From Helochares maculicollis (taxonomy: Eukaryota; Arthropoda; Insecta; Coleoptera; Hydrophilidae): DNA of 38,898 nucleotides. The position numbers and the translations under genes were made by a program. The stretch lies in assembly GCA_033557835.1 (NCBI GenBank), contig JAWQRO010000450.1:1-38898 (forward strand), given 5' to 3'. This document shows, in pieces, positions 1 through 11,680 of the stretch. How positions within the stretch are numbered: the stretch's first letter is position 1; every line of letters starts with the position of its first letter. The notes under the pieces were generated by a model. That model worked only from the letters and a program-made list of their open reading frames with translations, did not search any database and was not told where the DNA came from.

Positions 1-626
1 ACCAAAACATAATCATCTCAATAAAAGCTGCCGCACGAACCAAGACCGAAAAAAGCGCGCCAAGTTCGGTCGACTGTGAAAGTTTGGCTTGCCGTTTTCT
101 TCGATTGCAGGGGCGTGGTGCATCGTGAGTTCTTGCCACAAGGTAGAACGGTCAATAAGGAATATTACCTGCAAGTTATGCGCAATTTGCGTGAAGAAAT
201 CCGCCAGAAACGGCCGGATTTGTGGAAGAACAAAAATTGGCTTTTGCACCACGATAACGCCCCTGCTCACACATCGTTGCTTGTGCGCGACTTTTTGGCC
301 AAAAAAGAAACGCTAATGATGCCGCAGCCACCATACTCCCCAGATCTGGCCTCCTGTGACTTTTTCTTGTTCTCGAAACTAAAGAGGCCCATGAAAGGAC
401 GACGCTACGCTAATATTGACGAGATAAAGATGCCATCGAAGAAGGAGCTGAACAAGATAAAGGAAAATTATTTTTTTAAGTGCTTCGAAGATTGGGGAAA
501 ACGTTGGCATAAGTGTATAATATTTCATGGAGATTACTTTGACGGGGAGAAAATAGACATTCATGAATAAATGAATAATTTTTAAAAAAACACAAAATTC
601 GCGATACTTTTTGAAAACACCTCGTT
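1..626 (+). mobile_element. mariner transposase remnant, C-terminal half with 3' inverted repeat
   Basis: The frame open from 25 to 570 encodes the C-terminal half of a mariner (DD34D) transposase, the enzyme that cuts and pastes its own element. The second catalytic Asp lies in HHDNAPAH. The third lies in SPDLASCDFF, 34 residues later, which is the mariner spacing. The reading ends with the family's usual GDYFDGEK-type tail and a TAA at 568-570. Two in-frame TAA codons (10-12, 22-24) interrupt the frame further upstream, so the copy cannot make a full transposase. The first catalytic Asp and the 5' end lie outside the window. About 35 bp after the stop, 602-626 reads as a degenerate terminal inverted repeat, in reverse complement ACGAGGTGTTTTCAAAAAGT. 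If gene 1 continues leftwards, this copy sits in its intron. Confidence 0.9.
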
Positions 627-1789
627 GTGTTACTAATGAAGTTACAGAAAAATATTGAGTCACATATTTGAAGAAATTCTGCAAGATACATTTGAAAATA
701 TTTTTAGGTACGCTCAGTTACTCAGTTTTGTACATCTTCAATTACTTCAAACTGCCAAATTGTTTTGAGGGAACAAACTTTGATTTACTACAATTATGGT
801 CTTCTACAATCAGTTTCTTCTACAATTTGTTTTCTAAACTCCCCTATTTTTTCCATACTTTTGAGATTTCTAGATAGTACAAACTTCTAGGTTCTTAATT
901 TGTCTAGAATATACGTCTGTTAGGTTTATCTTTTCCAGGAGTTTCTGAAACAATGCTCTCGTTTCACTTGCAATCCACCCTATTATTTGCTAACACTGAA
1001 CAACTGGCTGGCGAGTTTGCGAAGCGACACCTGCATTAAGCGTATTCATCTTTCGAATGAATGTACATCAAATTTCAAGTCGCTACGTCATGTCAGTTTT
1101 TGTTTGCAAGCTGTTGAAATATAGACGAGCCATATTATTTTAAAATGGAAAAAATCTGAAGTGTGTCCATTCTGCGATTAATAATAATAAAACTACAAAC
1201 ACTTACTAGCGCTTCAAAACTAAAAGCAAAAGCTTGAATATTCATTATTAACATTAACTTCAATGTCCATATTCAATAAATTCATACATTCAAAAGGAAT
1301 ATTCAAGTCTTTTTCAGTACATCAGAATATTTTTAATTATTTTTTATGTAATGTACAATACTTTGTATTTAAAATATATATATTTACTCTTAACTAGTCC
1401 GTAATATCGAACATTTGTAAAACCCCTTTGCGAAGGCTTCCGTTTTGAAAATGTGAATTCATAACTAAAGGTAGGGTCCAATTTTAGAATATAAGATCAT
1501 AACTAAAAAATGAAATTTATGACGGTAAAGTCCCACTTCCGGTTAACAAATTTACACGGAGCCGTTTGTTTTTGCTATATTTTCCATGTTTAGCATTTTT
1601 GTCACATTTTTGTAACATTTTACTCTCAGGCCTACTAAAATTGCAATTTTAAAATATATAAAAATAGTACTGTCAGTGTTCTGATCATGTTGAAAATTTG
1701 TATCTCTCAATATTTTGTGATATTTAAGAGTTGCACGAAATTTGAATCCGATAGCTAAATTTTAAAGACTACTTTACTTGAAAAAGTTT
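627..1789. other. AT-rich stretch, no gene seen
   Basis: I see no coding signal here beyond short chance frames. It lies 3' of the last visible exon of gene 1 on the minus strand, so it is probably intron of that gene. A segment at about 773-875 is related to 3027-3116 (see that entry). The rest shows no recognisable repeat. Confidence 0.5.
773..875 (+). repeat. short repeat, copy 1 of a pair (other at 3027-3116)
   Basis: Both segments contain, in order, ACTTTGA, ATTATGGTC, a CAGTTTC/CAGCTTC block, TTTTTCCA and ACTTTTGAGATT, with matching spacing. One copy follows each of the two mariner remnants at the left end. They could be the 3' part of an unknown dispersed element or an old segmental duplication. 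Confidence 0.5.
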
Positions 1790-2080
1790 AAAAACTGTGT
1801 AGGTATACAGGTACTTCCGGTAGTTCTACATGCCTCAAAAGTTGATACAGACCTAAGTTTTTGCGATAATAGCCGTATACCAAATTCCATTGCTTCACCT
1901 CAAACGGTCTGACCGCTATTGTGTTTACATGCACACACACACATACGCATACACACAGACAACATATCATAAATGGTCAAAATGGATTCAGGGGCATTTA
2001 AAGCGTGGAGATCTGTCAAAATCCCGAGGTCGAATTTTTTCACCAATACGTTCTCTTTACTATACTAAGGGAATGTAAAA
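1790..2080 (-). repeat. dispersed repeat, inverted copy of the family tandemly arrayed at 21240-22670
   Basis: Read on the minus strand, 1795-1935 aligns closely with 21245-21400. The shared run goes from GCATGTAAA through CAGACCGTTTGAGGTG and GGCTATTATCGCAAAA to ACTACCGGAAGTAC. The similarity continues weakly towards 1700. On the other side a short CA-rich stretch (1931-1961) and a T-rich end (about 2030-2075) follow, which may be the element terminus. This single copy resembles the first, divergent unit of the array more than its inner units. Confidence 0.75.
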
Positions 2081-2084
2081 ATTG

Positions 2085-2900
2085 AACTTGGTGCTCTAAT
2101 AAAATTCTTCGTGAAAAAATGTTTGAAGGCTATGGAACTTTATAAAAGAATGGCGAATGTGTTGGTTGAGGATGCCCCTTCAAAAACGGTGGCATGGAAG
2201 TGGGCCAAAGAGTTTCAACGTTGCCGTGAAGATGATCCACGCGCTGGACATCCAAAAGATGCTACTATTGTAGAAATGATTAATTCTGCATATGCATGAC
2301 TATGGATAACAGATGATTGACTAAGCGTCAAATTGCTGAGCATCAAGTTGGGCGTCTCTACTGAACACAGTGTTCCATATTTTGAATGACGATTAGTGAT
2401 TAGTGAAAGCTATAGACAAGATGAGCGCCGCATTCGTTACCTTTGTATCAAAAATACCTTCGAGTAAGACATTCTCAACAGCTTTTGGCCTCGCTTCAAA
2501 AAATATAAAAATGATTTTAATCGTTGACTCGTAGTTATGGATGAGACTTGGGTTTACTACTGCAATCGTGATGCGATAGCAAACAGCCGAATGGACTGAA
2601 CCCGACTATTAACTTCTGAAGAAACCAAAGGGGTTGAAATCATTCAAAAAGGTTATAGCATCCATTTTTTTGGGATGTAAACAAAATTTTGTTGACCGGT
2701 TGCCTTCAAACCGGCAAAATAATAACAGGAGAATATACCTTTTGGTTCAGTTGAACGAAAAAGTTCATAACAAATGACCTGCTTTGCAGATGAAAGCATC
2801 ATCCACCACCACGATAACGCATCTTCCCATTAAAGCGCTGTTGCAAAGGACAAATTTTGACGGTCTTCCGGAAATTCACTTTAGGGATGGAATATACTGA
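2085..2900 (+). mobile_element. decayed mariner transposase pseudogene
   Basis: This is a second, older mariner copy. The frame at 2111-2299 gives the N-terminal helix-turn-helix part (VEDAPSKTVAWKWAKEF, then REDDPRAGHP). About 240 bp further on, 2536-2600 reads VMDETWVYYCNRDA, containing the first catalytic Asp. At about 2803-2830 a frame reads IIHHHDNASSH, containing the second. Stops and frame shifts separate these pieces, so it is inactive. The third Asp region and the inverted repeats are not recognisable. It lies on the strand opposite to gene 1, in what is probably its intron. Confidence 0.85.
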
Positions 2901-3026
2901 AGCTACAGCAATAAATTTTAGAACTAATCAACAATTTGCTAAAATTTTGGCCGCTGAGTTTGGAGTTATTTCAATTTGTCATCATTTAGAGGTACTATTC
3001 TAGACTACTTCATTTTCTAGAGCAAA

Positions 3027-3116
3027 CAGACTTTGACATTTCTAGATATTATGGTCCTTTGCAGTCAGCTTCTTAAACTTCTTTACCTTTTTCCACACTT
3101 TTGAGATTGCCAAACA
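3027..3116 (+). repeat. short repeat, copy 2 (pair of 773-875)
   Basis: It shares ACTTTGACA, ATTATGGTCCT, CAGTCAGCTTCT, TTTTTCCACACTTTTGAG with the segment at 773-875. The stretch from here to 3447 has no other recognisable feature and is probably intron just 3' of the large exon of gene 1. Confidence 0.5.
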
Positions 3117-3447
3117 TTAGAGACTATTTGAACTTAAGAGTAGACGAGAACGTCGAGCTAAGTTGGTTCTGCGTTTTTTATTTCATGCAGCAGAAATAGC
3201 CATTACCATATAAAAATATGATCGGGTGCCCCTTCTAACCTTTCATAAAATTGCAGAGCCACACTTGATGAAACTGTTTCGCGTAAACTAAGTCTTGTAG
3301 TGAAACCCACAAACACTGGTTTTACAGATTGATAAAAACAGAAAAAATTGCATTCCATGACCATATCGATGACATAGCCACAATATTGTAACAGCATTTA
3401 GAAAAACTAAAGTAATTGACTTTTTACGAACTAAATACAAATCTTAC

Positions 3448-6347
3448 CACAATTGTTCTCGTCTGAAAAATCCCAGCAATCCACAATTCCATCGCAAATT
3501 TTCCTCAAGAGAAATTGTGACTTTAGATAGTCGGCACATGTGCAGTTTTTCTCATCGCTTCCGTCTGCGCAATCTACCAGCTGATTACACCTCGTTGTTT
3601 CTGGAAACACTCGACCATCACCACATTTGACCGTAAAAGGTCCTCCACATTCACTTTTGTTGCACCCATTATATTTTCCGTGGCCAAAATCAGTGACCTT
3701 ATCCAAGTCCTTCAACGAGTCGGAGACTTTATGGAATGTTTTGGTCAAAATTTTCAGGCCGTTATTGAGCGTGTAGTTATACGAAACGGATTTTGTGGAA
3801 AGGATATCATGAGCGCCTGTGAAATTATTAGTTAACTTGCTTATCGCAGCTAACTGTTGGAGTTTCCCTAAAGTTAAATAGTGCGGTTCTCCAGATAGAG
3901 GCTTATCGTCGCTAAAAGCAGATATAGAAGAACTTGTACCAAAAATCGAAATTTCTTCCTCACTGTCGGCGATGTCACTGAACGTATGGTTATCACCAGG
4001 CTCCATTTTCGGAACCCGAATAATACCATTTTTCGATACTTCCTTTGGGTCGTCTCTAAGGATCACTTTTCCTTGCACTTCCGCTTCTGGACCCGGCTGA
4101 AAATTGAGAATGCCCATAATTCTGAAATCCTGAGGGCTATTATGCTGGTTTTCTTCCATGGGTTTCACTTCTTGCTCAACCACAGCCACCCCTGCAAAGC
4201 CAGTTGATTCGGCAAACTCATTTTTCTGTTTTTGGTAATTGACATTAAGGTTTTTGTAGGACGAGTCGCTAGGAAAACTTCTATTTTCTGCGACTGCGGC
4301 CGCAGCTGCCCCGTTGGGTCTGGGCCTTGGTCTGAGCGGTTTTCCTACACCCGAATTCGACTTGGCCGGAAGTAAAGTAACTAGCGATTGCTTTGTCGTT
4401 TGCTCTGCAATGAAGAGCGAATCTTCGTTAACTACTTCTACTTGCCCTTCTCCGATTATCTCTTCAGTTTCGTGTAAGTCGGGCAAAAACTCATCTCTTG
4501 GTAAAAACGGCGCCCCAGTTGGTATACTTGGATGGGCTATGTTTGCAGCCAGGGGATAATTTGATAAAGGTGCTGCCGCATTAAAACTAGATGAAGGAAT
4601 TTCTATTGGAAAATTAGATGAAGGAGTTTCCTTCGGCAAATTAGGTGAAGGAGTTTCCGTTGGAAAATTAGAAGAAGAAGTTTCCTTTGGAAAATTAGAT
4701 GACGGGGCTTCCATTGGAAAATTAAGTGTAGGAGTCTTCATTGGAAAATTTGGCAAGGGACTTTCCATTGGAAAACTTGATGACGGAATTTCTACTTGAA
4801 AATTTGTTGACAGCGTGTCCATTGGTGCTGTTGACAATAATTTATCATCTGTTTGGTCTTTTGAAGATTGTTCATCTAGCACCAATCCCTTCTCACTAAA
4901 TTCGTTGGTAGTACCACTTTCCATTGGTTTTGATTCCTGACGTGAAGGCTTCGATTTCTGATTGATGGGCTTGAATCCTGAATCTATACCCAAGCTGGAT
5001 AACAAACCATGAAATATGGAGGATACGTTTTTCAAAATTGCTTCCTGTCTGATTTTATAGTCGATCGCGCTTATTTTTTCCTTCGTATAGCTTGATTCAT
5101 CCTCAGGGTCGCTTTTCACAAGAACTACGTCTCTGTTTTGTTCCGTTGTTGATTTTGATTCGCTCTGCTCAGTTTTTAAGTTAATGTCGTATGACACCTT
5201 TATTGTGCTAACTTCCCAATTGGAGGGATCTGTGACGTCGTGGATCTTATTAACTGGAAGGGGGTGGCTCTGAGGAATCGTTGATCCTAGAATTTCTGCA
5301 TTTCCACCACTGTATGATAGGTCTGGGTTTGTAAAGCTTGTGTAAAACGTTTGTTTTTTGTTACTCGGGAAAAAGTTGAAAAATTGAGGGTACTGATGTT
5401 TTGTATTTGCTACTATCGGTATCCATGGTTCTTGGTCAAAAAATGCTGGCGTAGTGACTGCTTGTGCCGGGAATGTCTTAGTGGAAGTGCTTCCGGTTGA
5501 AATTTTGGATGAGCTTGACGTCACGACAGATTCAGACGAAGCTGCGCTGCTTATTGACGTGATGCTGCTTGCTGAATCAACAGCGCTGCTAGTTGAATTC
5601 GAAGCACTGCTGCTTGTTGATGTGGTGGTACTCTTCGAAATTGTGGAGCGGTTATTGGATGTTGAGAAGGTTTTTGAGTTAGTAATTGATGTAGTTGCGT
5701 TGTCGCTTGAATATTTATAGGTATCGATTGAGATTTTAGAGTTGCTGTTTGGGAGGTTTGTACTGTTTGTTGCGACTAAAGACTTTATAGTTGTAGTTAA
5801 ACTCTTATCACTTTCTGGAACCTTAATTTCTATAAAGTTAGGCGCAGGAGGAGCCGTCGAACTAATTGTTGATCTGGGAGTAATGGGAACTTCGTTCTGT
5901 TTTGAAATTTTGAACAAGCTGCTGGTAATAGCAGTTTCCTTAATGGTCGGCTTTTTAACTGAACCTACAGTGGTCTTTTCAACACTCTTAGATGATGGCA
6001 AAGAAAGAGCTTTTTTATTCTCAGTGATATCAGCTTCTGTTTTACTAATCTTAAAGGAGCCTTGAATCATAGGAAGTGCATCGTCGTTAATGTCTGCTTC
6101 TTTGAAAGCAGGTTTTGTATTCCGGAGGGGCGAAACTGTGGTGGAGGGTTTCATTACGACTCTGTTGCGAGATTTAACAGGCTCTTTAGATTTAGAAGCT
6201 ATTCTTTGGTAATTATCTTCATTTGGTGTAATTTGCATTACTGTGACGCTCCTGGAGTCGAAACGTATTTTCCCAAAAACTGGTTTTTTAGCCAAAGCAT
6301 CGGTTACCAAAATGTCTTTAACTGCTTTTTCAACATTTACAATACTC
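3448..6347 (-). CDS. ndl: nudel-like mosaic serine protease, large exon: SEA end, Ser/Thr-rich stem, two LDLa modules (partial gene)
   Basis: One 2900-bp exon is open throughout. On the minus strand it is preceded by TTTTTCAATTTTCAG and followed by the donor GTAAGAT at 3447, so the longer open frame (6424-3431) overstates it. In the assembled protein it covers residues 143-1108. First comes the C-terminal part of a SEA domain, which completes the preceding exon in frame. Then follows a long stem with a Ser/Thr run at about 350-440, where O-glycosylation is likely, eight 9-residue repeats at 658-729, and an Ala run. Last come two LDL-receptor class A modules at 1042-1108, with DGSDEKNC and FSDENNC calcium-binding ends. 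The second module lacks part of the usual cysteine pattern. The exon ends in phase 1, as is usual for LDLa modules, so more modules and a trypsin domain probably lie beyond the left edge. In Drosophila, nudel is made by ovarian follicle cells and starts the dorsal-ventral protease cascade. The nudel call rests on recall of layout and LDLa sequence. The exon itself is near certain; another type II membrane protease is possible. Confidence 0.8.
4586..4801 (-). repeat. coding minisatellite: eight 27-bp units, 9-residue repeat
   Basis: Inside the large exon of gene 1, eight exact-length 27-bp units encode a 9-residue motif: F/L-P/Q-x-E/K-x-P/S-x-x-N/S (for example FPMEAPSSN, FPKETSSSN). The units differ from each other at both DNA and protein level, so the array is not brand new, but the length is perfectly conserved. 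It extends the proline- and serine-rich stem. Copy number could vary between individuals. Confidence 0.9.
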
Positions 6348-9300
6348 CTGAAAATTGAAAAACAATGTTTAAAATAAGCATTTTTAATTAATAATGAGCA
6401 TTGTGGTTTAGCAAACTTGTCCAAAACTGAGGAATGTTAGAAATGAAGTCATAAAAATCATGTTGCGAGGACCGCAAGACGTTCTCTTGAAATCTCGAAA
6501 ATCTCTTTTTTCCTGAGAACTGAGTGCGGATGGAAGTATAAAATATGTGTCTAGATTAATATTTCAATCCTTATAAACTCAAATAAAAGGAAGTATATTT
6601 GCGCAGCGATTTCCAATTTTTACATGCTGTCTATCAAATGCAGTCCCCTCGCGAAAAATATGTATTGAGTCGATAACGTATAACTATTGATTTTTTTAAA
6701 TGATATTCCTGGAAGTTTAATCTTAGCACACGCCTAAAAAATATGGTTGAATAGAAGTAAATGAATAAAGCTGTAAGTTAATAAATATTTGCAGAACTCG
6801 ACAAAGCCACCCCGCAGAAGGCATTGAAAAATTGCAACATCATTAGACAGCGTGTATTGAAATTGAAGGAGATTAAATTGAAAAATAAATTCAAACATCA
6901 TTGGATTTTTTTTATATTCAATACCAACGCTTATTAACCCGCAGTCGTATTTTATTCATACTTTTATTACATTTTGTTGTCCAATTATTTAATTTAAAGC
7001 CCTTATAATTAGGTTTTTAATTAATTTGCCCAAATTTGCGAATTTTAAAGCTTCTAATTAATTTTGCACGATAAAGTTGTATTATCGGGAAATGTTTTCG
7101 GTGAACGTGTTATTTTTGACGGCCTACCAGTATGAAAGGGAAGGGCATGAGCCCGGAATTAAAATATATGCTCCCACAGACCTGCAAAAAGAACAAATAG
7201 TTGAAAATGTATTTTAGGCGTTTAGCAATGTTTAATTTCCAAACGGGTCGACATAATCAATTTTATGTTTGTTTTCTATCGATGGAAATCCACCATTCGT
7301 GCAATGAAAAATTGCAGCTTAAATTTAGAATAACTTGTTTTTAGCACTCCATAAAGCGAAACTACCTAACATGATGTTTTTAACTTAGTCAGCAATACAA
7401 CATATAAAAATTGAACTGGATATACTATTTTCGCGGGGTTCAGAATCTACGTGGCGGTAGTTAAATAGAGCCATCATGGTCTCAAACGCTGTGGATGCTG
7501 CAGATAAGGAAATTGATCTTAAGGTTCTTTTTCAAAATTGTGCCAATTATTGTGTCATTTTTTGAGAATTTAATTATAAATGGGGTTAAGTGGTCATAAT
7601 TGTTTCTTTATAAAAATATCTGTAGCTCATAAACTGCTGACTGTAGATATTAGCGTGTCAGTGCCCTTTAACAAATACTTATTGTTTAGGTTTACGATTA
7701 TTTAACTCAGGGGGTGTGAAGGGGTACCGATATTTTACAAAATGTTGCTGCTACAAGAGAGTTTTTTAATATTAATGAGTCCCAAAGTCATAAAGAACCC
7801 TCTTTCCACTCTTTAAGAATTCATATGGGTTAAAAGAGAGCAGGCTTCTTAAAACTACTGATGAAATGTTTACAATAATTTAGTTTTAATCTACAGGCTG
7901 TTTTGCCTCACAACTGTCAGTTTATTTGCCAAATTAATTTTGTTTGTTTATAAAGTGTAGAGGCTTTGAAATAACCAGGTCACTAAAAATATTTTAAAAG
8001 CTCAAATTCGCTATTAAAATTAAACAAAAGTAATTGGGAAGGAATTTTGCTGGTATTTTAACATCTTGACACGATTTTTTTCGTTGATAAAAAGGAGACT
8101 TTTATAAACAGCGTCAAAGATTTTGTTGATAACTGGACAAAAGTGGTCGAAAATGGTGAAGAATATATCATTAATTATAATTAACTATGTAATCTTTCGC
8201 CACTTTCAATTTTTGCAACAATGACAGAAAGAAATACGTCAAATTTAATTTCCGGAAATTTCATGCAGCATATAAGCAAGTGAAGGAGTGGTTTTGCAAA
8301 ACTGCTCATGATGCAGTACAGGAGAAATTCGGTATTTAGTATTTTAGCATAAAAATTTAACGGAAGGTCGGGGGGATAATAACTAGAGTTTTTATAAGTG
8401 CCTTTAGATCAAAAATGCTTTCTTGTAAATACTTTTCCTTTGAAAATAAGAAAATGTATGATTTAGCAAAAATTCAATTCATGAGAACTGGAGAAATAAG
8501 AACTGTTGACAGCACAAATAACGATGGTCTGTTTTAAAAAATCCATCAGCTAAGTGGGTGGGTCTAAGATCTTAGAATTAAAGATGCAGCGCTAAACTCT
8601 TTTATACAACACGTGTGTGTGTGCAAATATTGTAAAATGGAAAATTTTGAGGATGAAAAAAAATCTAAAAAGTGCGGAACGATGTACGAAATTTCTGGTA
8701 ACTGTTTTTCAACTGAGCGACCAATCATTCAATAATCTTTCGTTTCGTCCCATAACCCACCCACAATTTTAATTTTCGAAATTTCGAAATAATAGTCTTA
8801 CATGCTATTTGAAAGACTCTCCTCTGTATTGGAGGAAGAAGCAGTAAAGGAGGTCGTAGAATGGTATCTTATATCTTAAAATCAGTATTGTTAATAGTAC
8901 TAACTGTTATTAATTTTGTATTTTTAAATAGGTTTTTTCCTCAAGGCTGTAATAATTATATTCTTTGAATTACATCAAATCTTCACTGTTCTGGAACTGA
9001 GATTTTCATAATTTTAGTCAAGAGAGTAGATATATTTGATTTGCTTTTCCATGATTGTCAATAAATGTCCAGGGTCAGAGTTTGAAGGTAGCATTTGATT
9101 AAAAAGATTCATTTTTAAAGGAATTTCTGACACTTTGAAGTAACAACGTTGTTAATGAGATTAAAGCAAATGTTTGTGGATCAACTAACTTCACGATCTC
9201 AAATAAATTAGGTAATGAATCTATACCATAGATGTAATATTGTTATGAAAAAATCAAACAAATTCTAAAATTTACCCAAGCGAACCTGCGGGTAATTGCT

Positions 9301-9792
9301 AGTATTAGATATAAGTGTAAGAGTTCTCTCTAGATTTGTTCCATTGAATTGATTTTAAAGATGACTGAGAAGCAGTTTGGACAACTAATCAGCAGACGCA
9401 GTACTTTGGAACTGAACTCTACATATTATTCTGGAGATAATGTTTTTTGTCTAGCTTTTGCCGAACATGAATGGTTCAAATATGTTAACATTTCATCCTT
9501 CAATTTTTCTGCGAACCAAGTTATTTTATCAACAAACAAAATTAAAGGGCGCTGGAGTATCCATTTTTACATAACTCAGTTTTGCCCAATTAGTAGCAGC
9601 CTCTTGCAAATGTCAAATGTGGGGTTTTGATTATAACATCAACATAGCTGAAGCAAATTTACGCCCAAATTGGACATAAAGATAAAGTGTCTTATTTACA
9701 CATTATCAGGAGCAAGACAAGCCTAGTCTATTCCGTTATTCTAAAAGTAAACTTTGCATGTCTGTAGAATTTTATTTTTTTGAGACAAGAGA

Positions 9793-9843
9793 GTTGTTAC
9801 AAACACACTCAGTCTCCATTTTGACCTCCTTAGAAATGAAATT
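9793..9843 (+). repeat. dispersed repeat fragment, related to 10926-10974
   Basis: The segments share GTTACAAAC, ACTCA, TCC, a T-rich block ending in ACC, and CCTTAGAAATGAAA in the same order. This is a second piece of the repeat described at 10500-11095. Confidence 0.55.
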
Positions 9844-10499
9844 TCAAACATTTCCCCTTGACCTTAGCAGCAGAAATCTATCATTATGTAAGAAAATGTA
9901 TTATCTAACACTTTCTGCCTCAGCAAAAATACATTATATGCCTTTATGTTTTGAATATATAAGTTATCTCTCTCATCGGCCGAAGTTTTAGACTATTCGA
10001 CAAGAAATCTCAATTTTTTCTCGACCCTGTTAGTCTCTAGTAAGGGAAGTTAAAGTAACACATTTTTTACATAACTCATAATTGGGGGTTGCCCGTGTCT
10101 CTTAATGCCTAAGAATGCGAAAAATGTCTTTTATAATATATCGCCCACATTATTTGAAGACTACTTGTGACACATTGATTTCCTTATTTCCCATTCTCAT
10201 TTTTAAAGCGTATTTTGTCATTTGAAAAGGAAAGTTAATTTGGGAAGTAATAGTAAATAGCTGACAGGTGCAATGACAAGTGCTAGGCAAAGCCGTCTTT
10301 AGATTAGAGCTAAGCTATCAACACTTTATGTTTAGTACTAAGTTTTAAGAATCATCCCCTTGAAGTGATGAGGAATGGGAACGAGGAATCCCGTGAGTCT
10401 TTGCCCAAAAAATCTAAACTTTGTCACTTCTATAAACAATATTTTGAATAACATTGCTATTTCGCTGTTATCGTTTCTACAATCGGCAGTTTATGAACA

Positions 10500-11095
10500 A
10501 CAGGCATTGTTATAAAAAATAATTTTCACCCCGTAGCCCCTTTTTTAACTGGATTTTCAAAACAGGACGAAACACTCTTTTTTTCTAATTTTAGAGAAGC
10601 AAATTCATTTCAATTTTTAAATTTGTAGCATCAATGGTGTTTGATTTGTACTAAGCCACCCCTCCCCTTAACGTAAGGTGTGTTTTCTAAAATGACGTTG
10701 CAAGTATTTCTAAGCTTGTATGGAAGAATAAGCGTACATTGATTCTAATCGATAGACTCAATGGTTTTTTAGGTGCAAGCGTCTCTAGAAGGGGCAAACT
10801 TTCACCCCCCTCATTTACCCGTTCGCGAAATAAATTTTTGACAAACGACCAAAAATGAATCTCTCAATTTCAAACGAAAATTTTCAAAGTAAACTCTTCA
10901 TATCTTTAGTTTTTGAAGTATGAGCGTCGTTACAAACAAACTCAATCCCCAGTTTCACCCCCTTAGAAATGAAACCAAAAATTCCTTCCTCATTCATTGC
11001 CTTCACTATAAATGCAATGCGTCCACGAAATTTCATCGTCTTCGGTTCAGCGGCTTGGGCTCGGCATTGATGAGTCAGTGAGGACACTTTTTCCG
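10500..11095 (+). repeat. dispersed non-coding repeat (SINE-like or LINE 3' end)
   Basis: The segment contains phrases common to dispersed insect repeats: runs of TTCACCCCC, CCCTTAGAAATGAAA, then AAATTTCATCGTCTTCGGTT and a tail with TGATGAGTCAGTGAGGACAC. Part of it (10926-10974) recurs at 9793-9843. There is no coding capacity. It lies in the intron just 3' of the SEA exon. The boundaries are approximate; that it is a repeat is inferred from the internal second copy and from its general resemblance to such tails. Confidence 0.5.
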
Positions 11096-11221
11096 GTTAT
11101 ACTGGCAAAAGAACGAAAAATATGGGCAAAAATTGGCACGCAATCGAATTAAAAAAACTAAGTAAACATCGAACAACATTCCACAATTTTGGCAGCAGCT
11201 TCTGTTGGCGACAATACCCAC

Positions 11222-11438
11222 CTAGGAAATTTCCGTTTGTCCAGAACTAATTTGTAATGAACGGTGTAAGTATCATCTCCGAATTTCTCAACAAAACAAG
11301 AAACCACAGATGGACCCAGCGAACTCTTTTTGTACAACGCCTCCAGTTGCAGGCCATACCTCTTCAACTTCTCTTGTAACGGACCGATAAATCGGTCACC
11401 TCTGATTACTTTTGCGCTGCACCTGAAGGCAGCTATTG
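11222..11438 (-). CDS. ndl: nudel-like protein, SEA-domain exon
   Basis: This is an internal exon of 217 bp. On the minus strand it starts after TTTATTTTCAG and ends before GTGGGT at 11221. It begins in phase 1 and ends in phase 2, matching both neighbours exactly. It encodes assembled residues 70-142, the first part of a SEA domain: CSAKVIRGDRF, then LKRYGLQLEALYKKS, then TVHYKLVLDKRKFPR. The domain continues in the large exon with KIRFDSRSVTV. SEA domains sit just outside the membrane segment in many type II membrane proteases. The G-S-V-V-V self-cleavage motif of mucin SEA domains is not present. An alternative acceptor 15 bp inside (CTTCAG) would shift the frame and is less likely. A frame running on past the donor to 11158 is intron read-through. 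Confidence 0.85.
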
Positions 11439-11680
11439 CTGAAAATAAAACGGACCCATAATGTACGAACGTCGCAATAATGGTATTCTACACCGTCTTA
11501 ACAGTTACGTTTTCATGCTTCACGAGAGAAAAGACAGATTAAGCAAAATCATAAGTACTCGAGTTGGATTTCATTATAAATGGTGTTTATTGTGAGATAA
11601 GTAGGCTGAAGTGCCGTTTTCTTGCCAATTAAATTAAGAAATCCTCTCTGAATCCAATAATAGTAAATTTATTTACTTAC
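11439..11680 (-). other. short intron of gene 1 (242 bp)
   Basis: The minus strand reads GTAAGT at 11680-11675 and TTTTATTTTCAG ending at 11439. It is a phase-1 intron: the preceding exon leaves C and the next starts with CA, giving a Pro codon. Confidence 0.85.

Larger units (their letters stand above)
6348..11221 (-). other. intron of gene 1 (about 4.9 kb)
   Basis: It is bounded by the donor GTGGGT at 11221-11216 and the acceptor TTTTTCAATTTTCAG ending at 6348, both on the minus strand. The phase is 2: the flanking exons contribute AG and G to one Arg codon. The interior is AT-rich, with short chance frames only (for example 9349-9630 and 9758-9991) and one dispersed-repeat region near the 5' end. 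I see no further exon in it. Confidence 0.8.

Noticed and set aside
1931..1961. CA microsatellite as a separate feature
   Set aside because: It is short, interrupted and part of the dispersed repeat already listed.
3203..3397. 64-codon minus-strand frame just 3' of the large exon, possible next exon of gene 1
   Set aside because: It lacks an LDLa or protease pattern and has no acceptor in the right phase that I could find.
4314..6358. Several plus-strand frames of 80-107 codons
   Set aside because: All are antisense shadows of the long minus-strand exon, whose splice sites and domains are clear.
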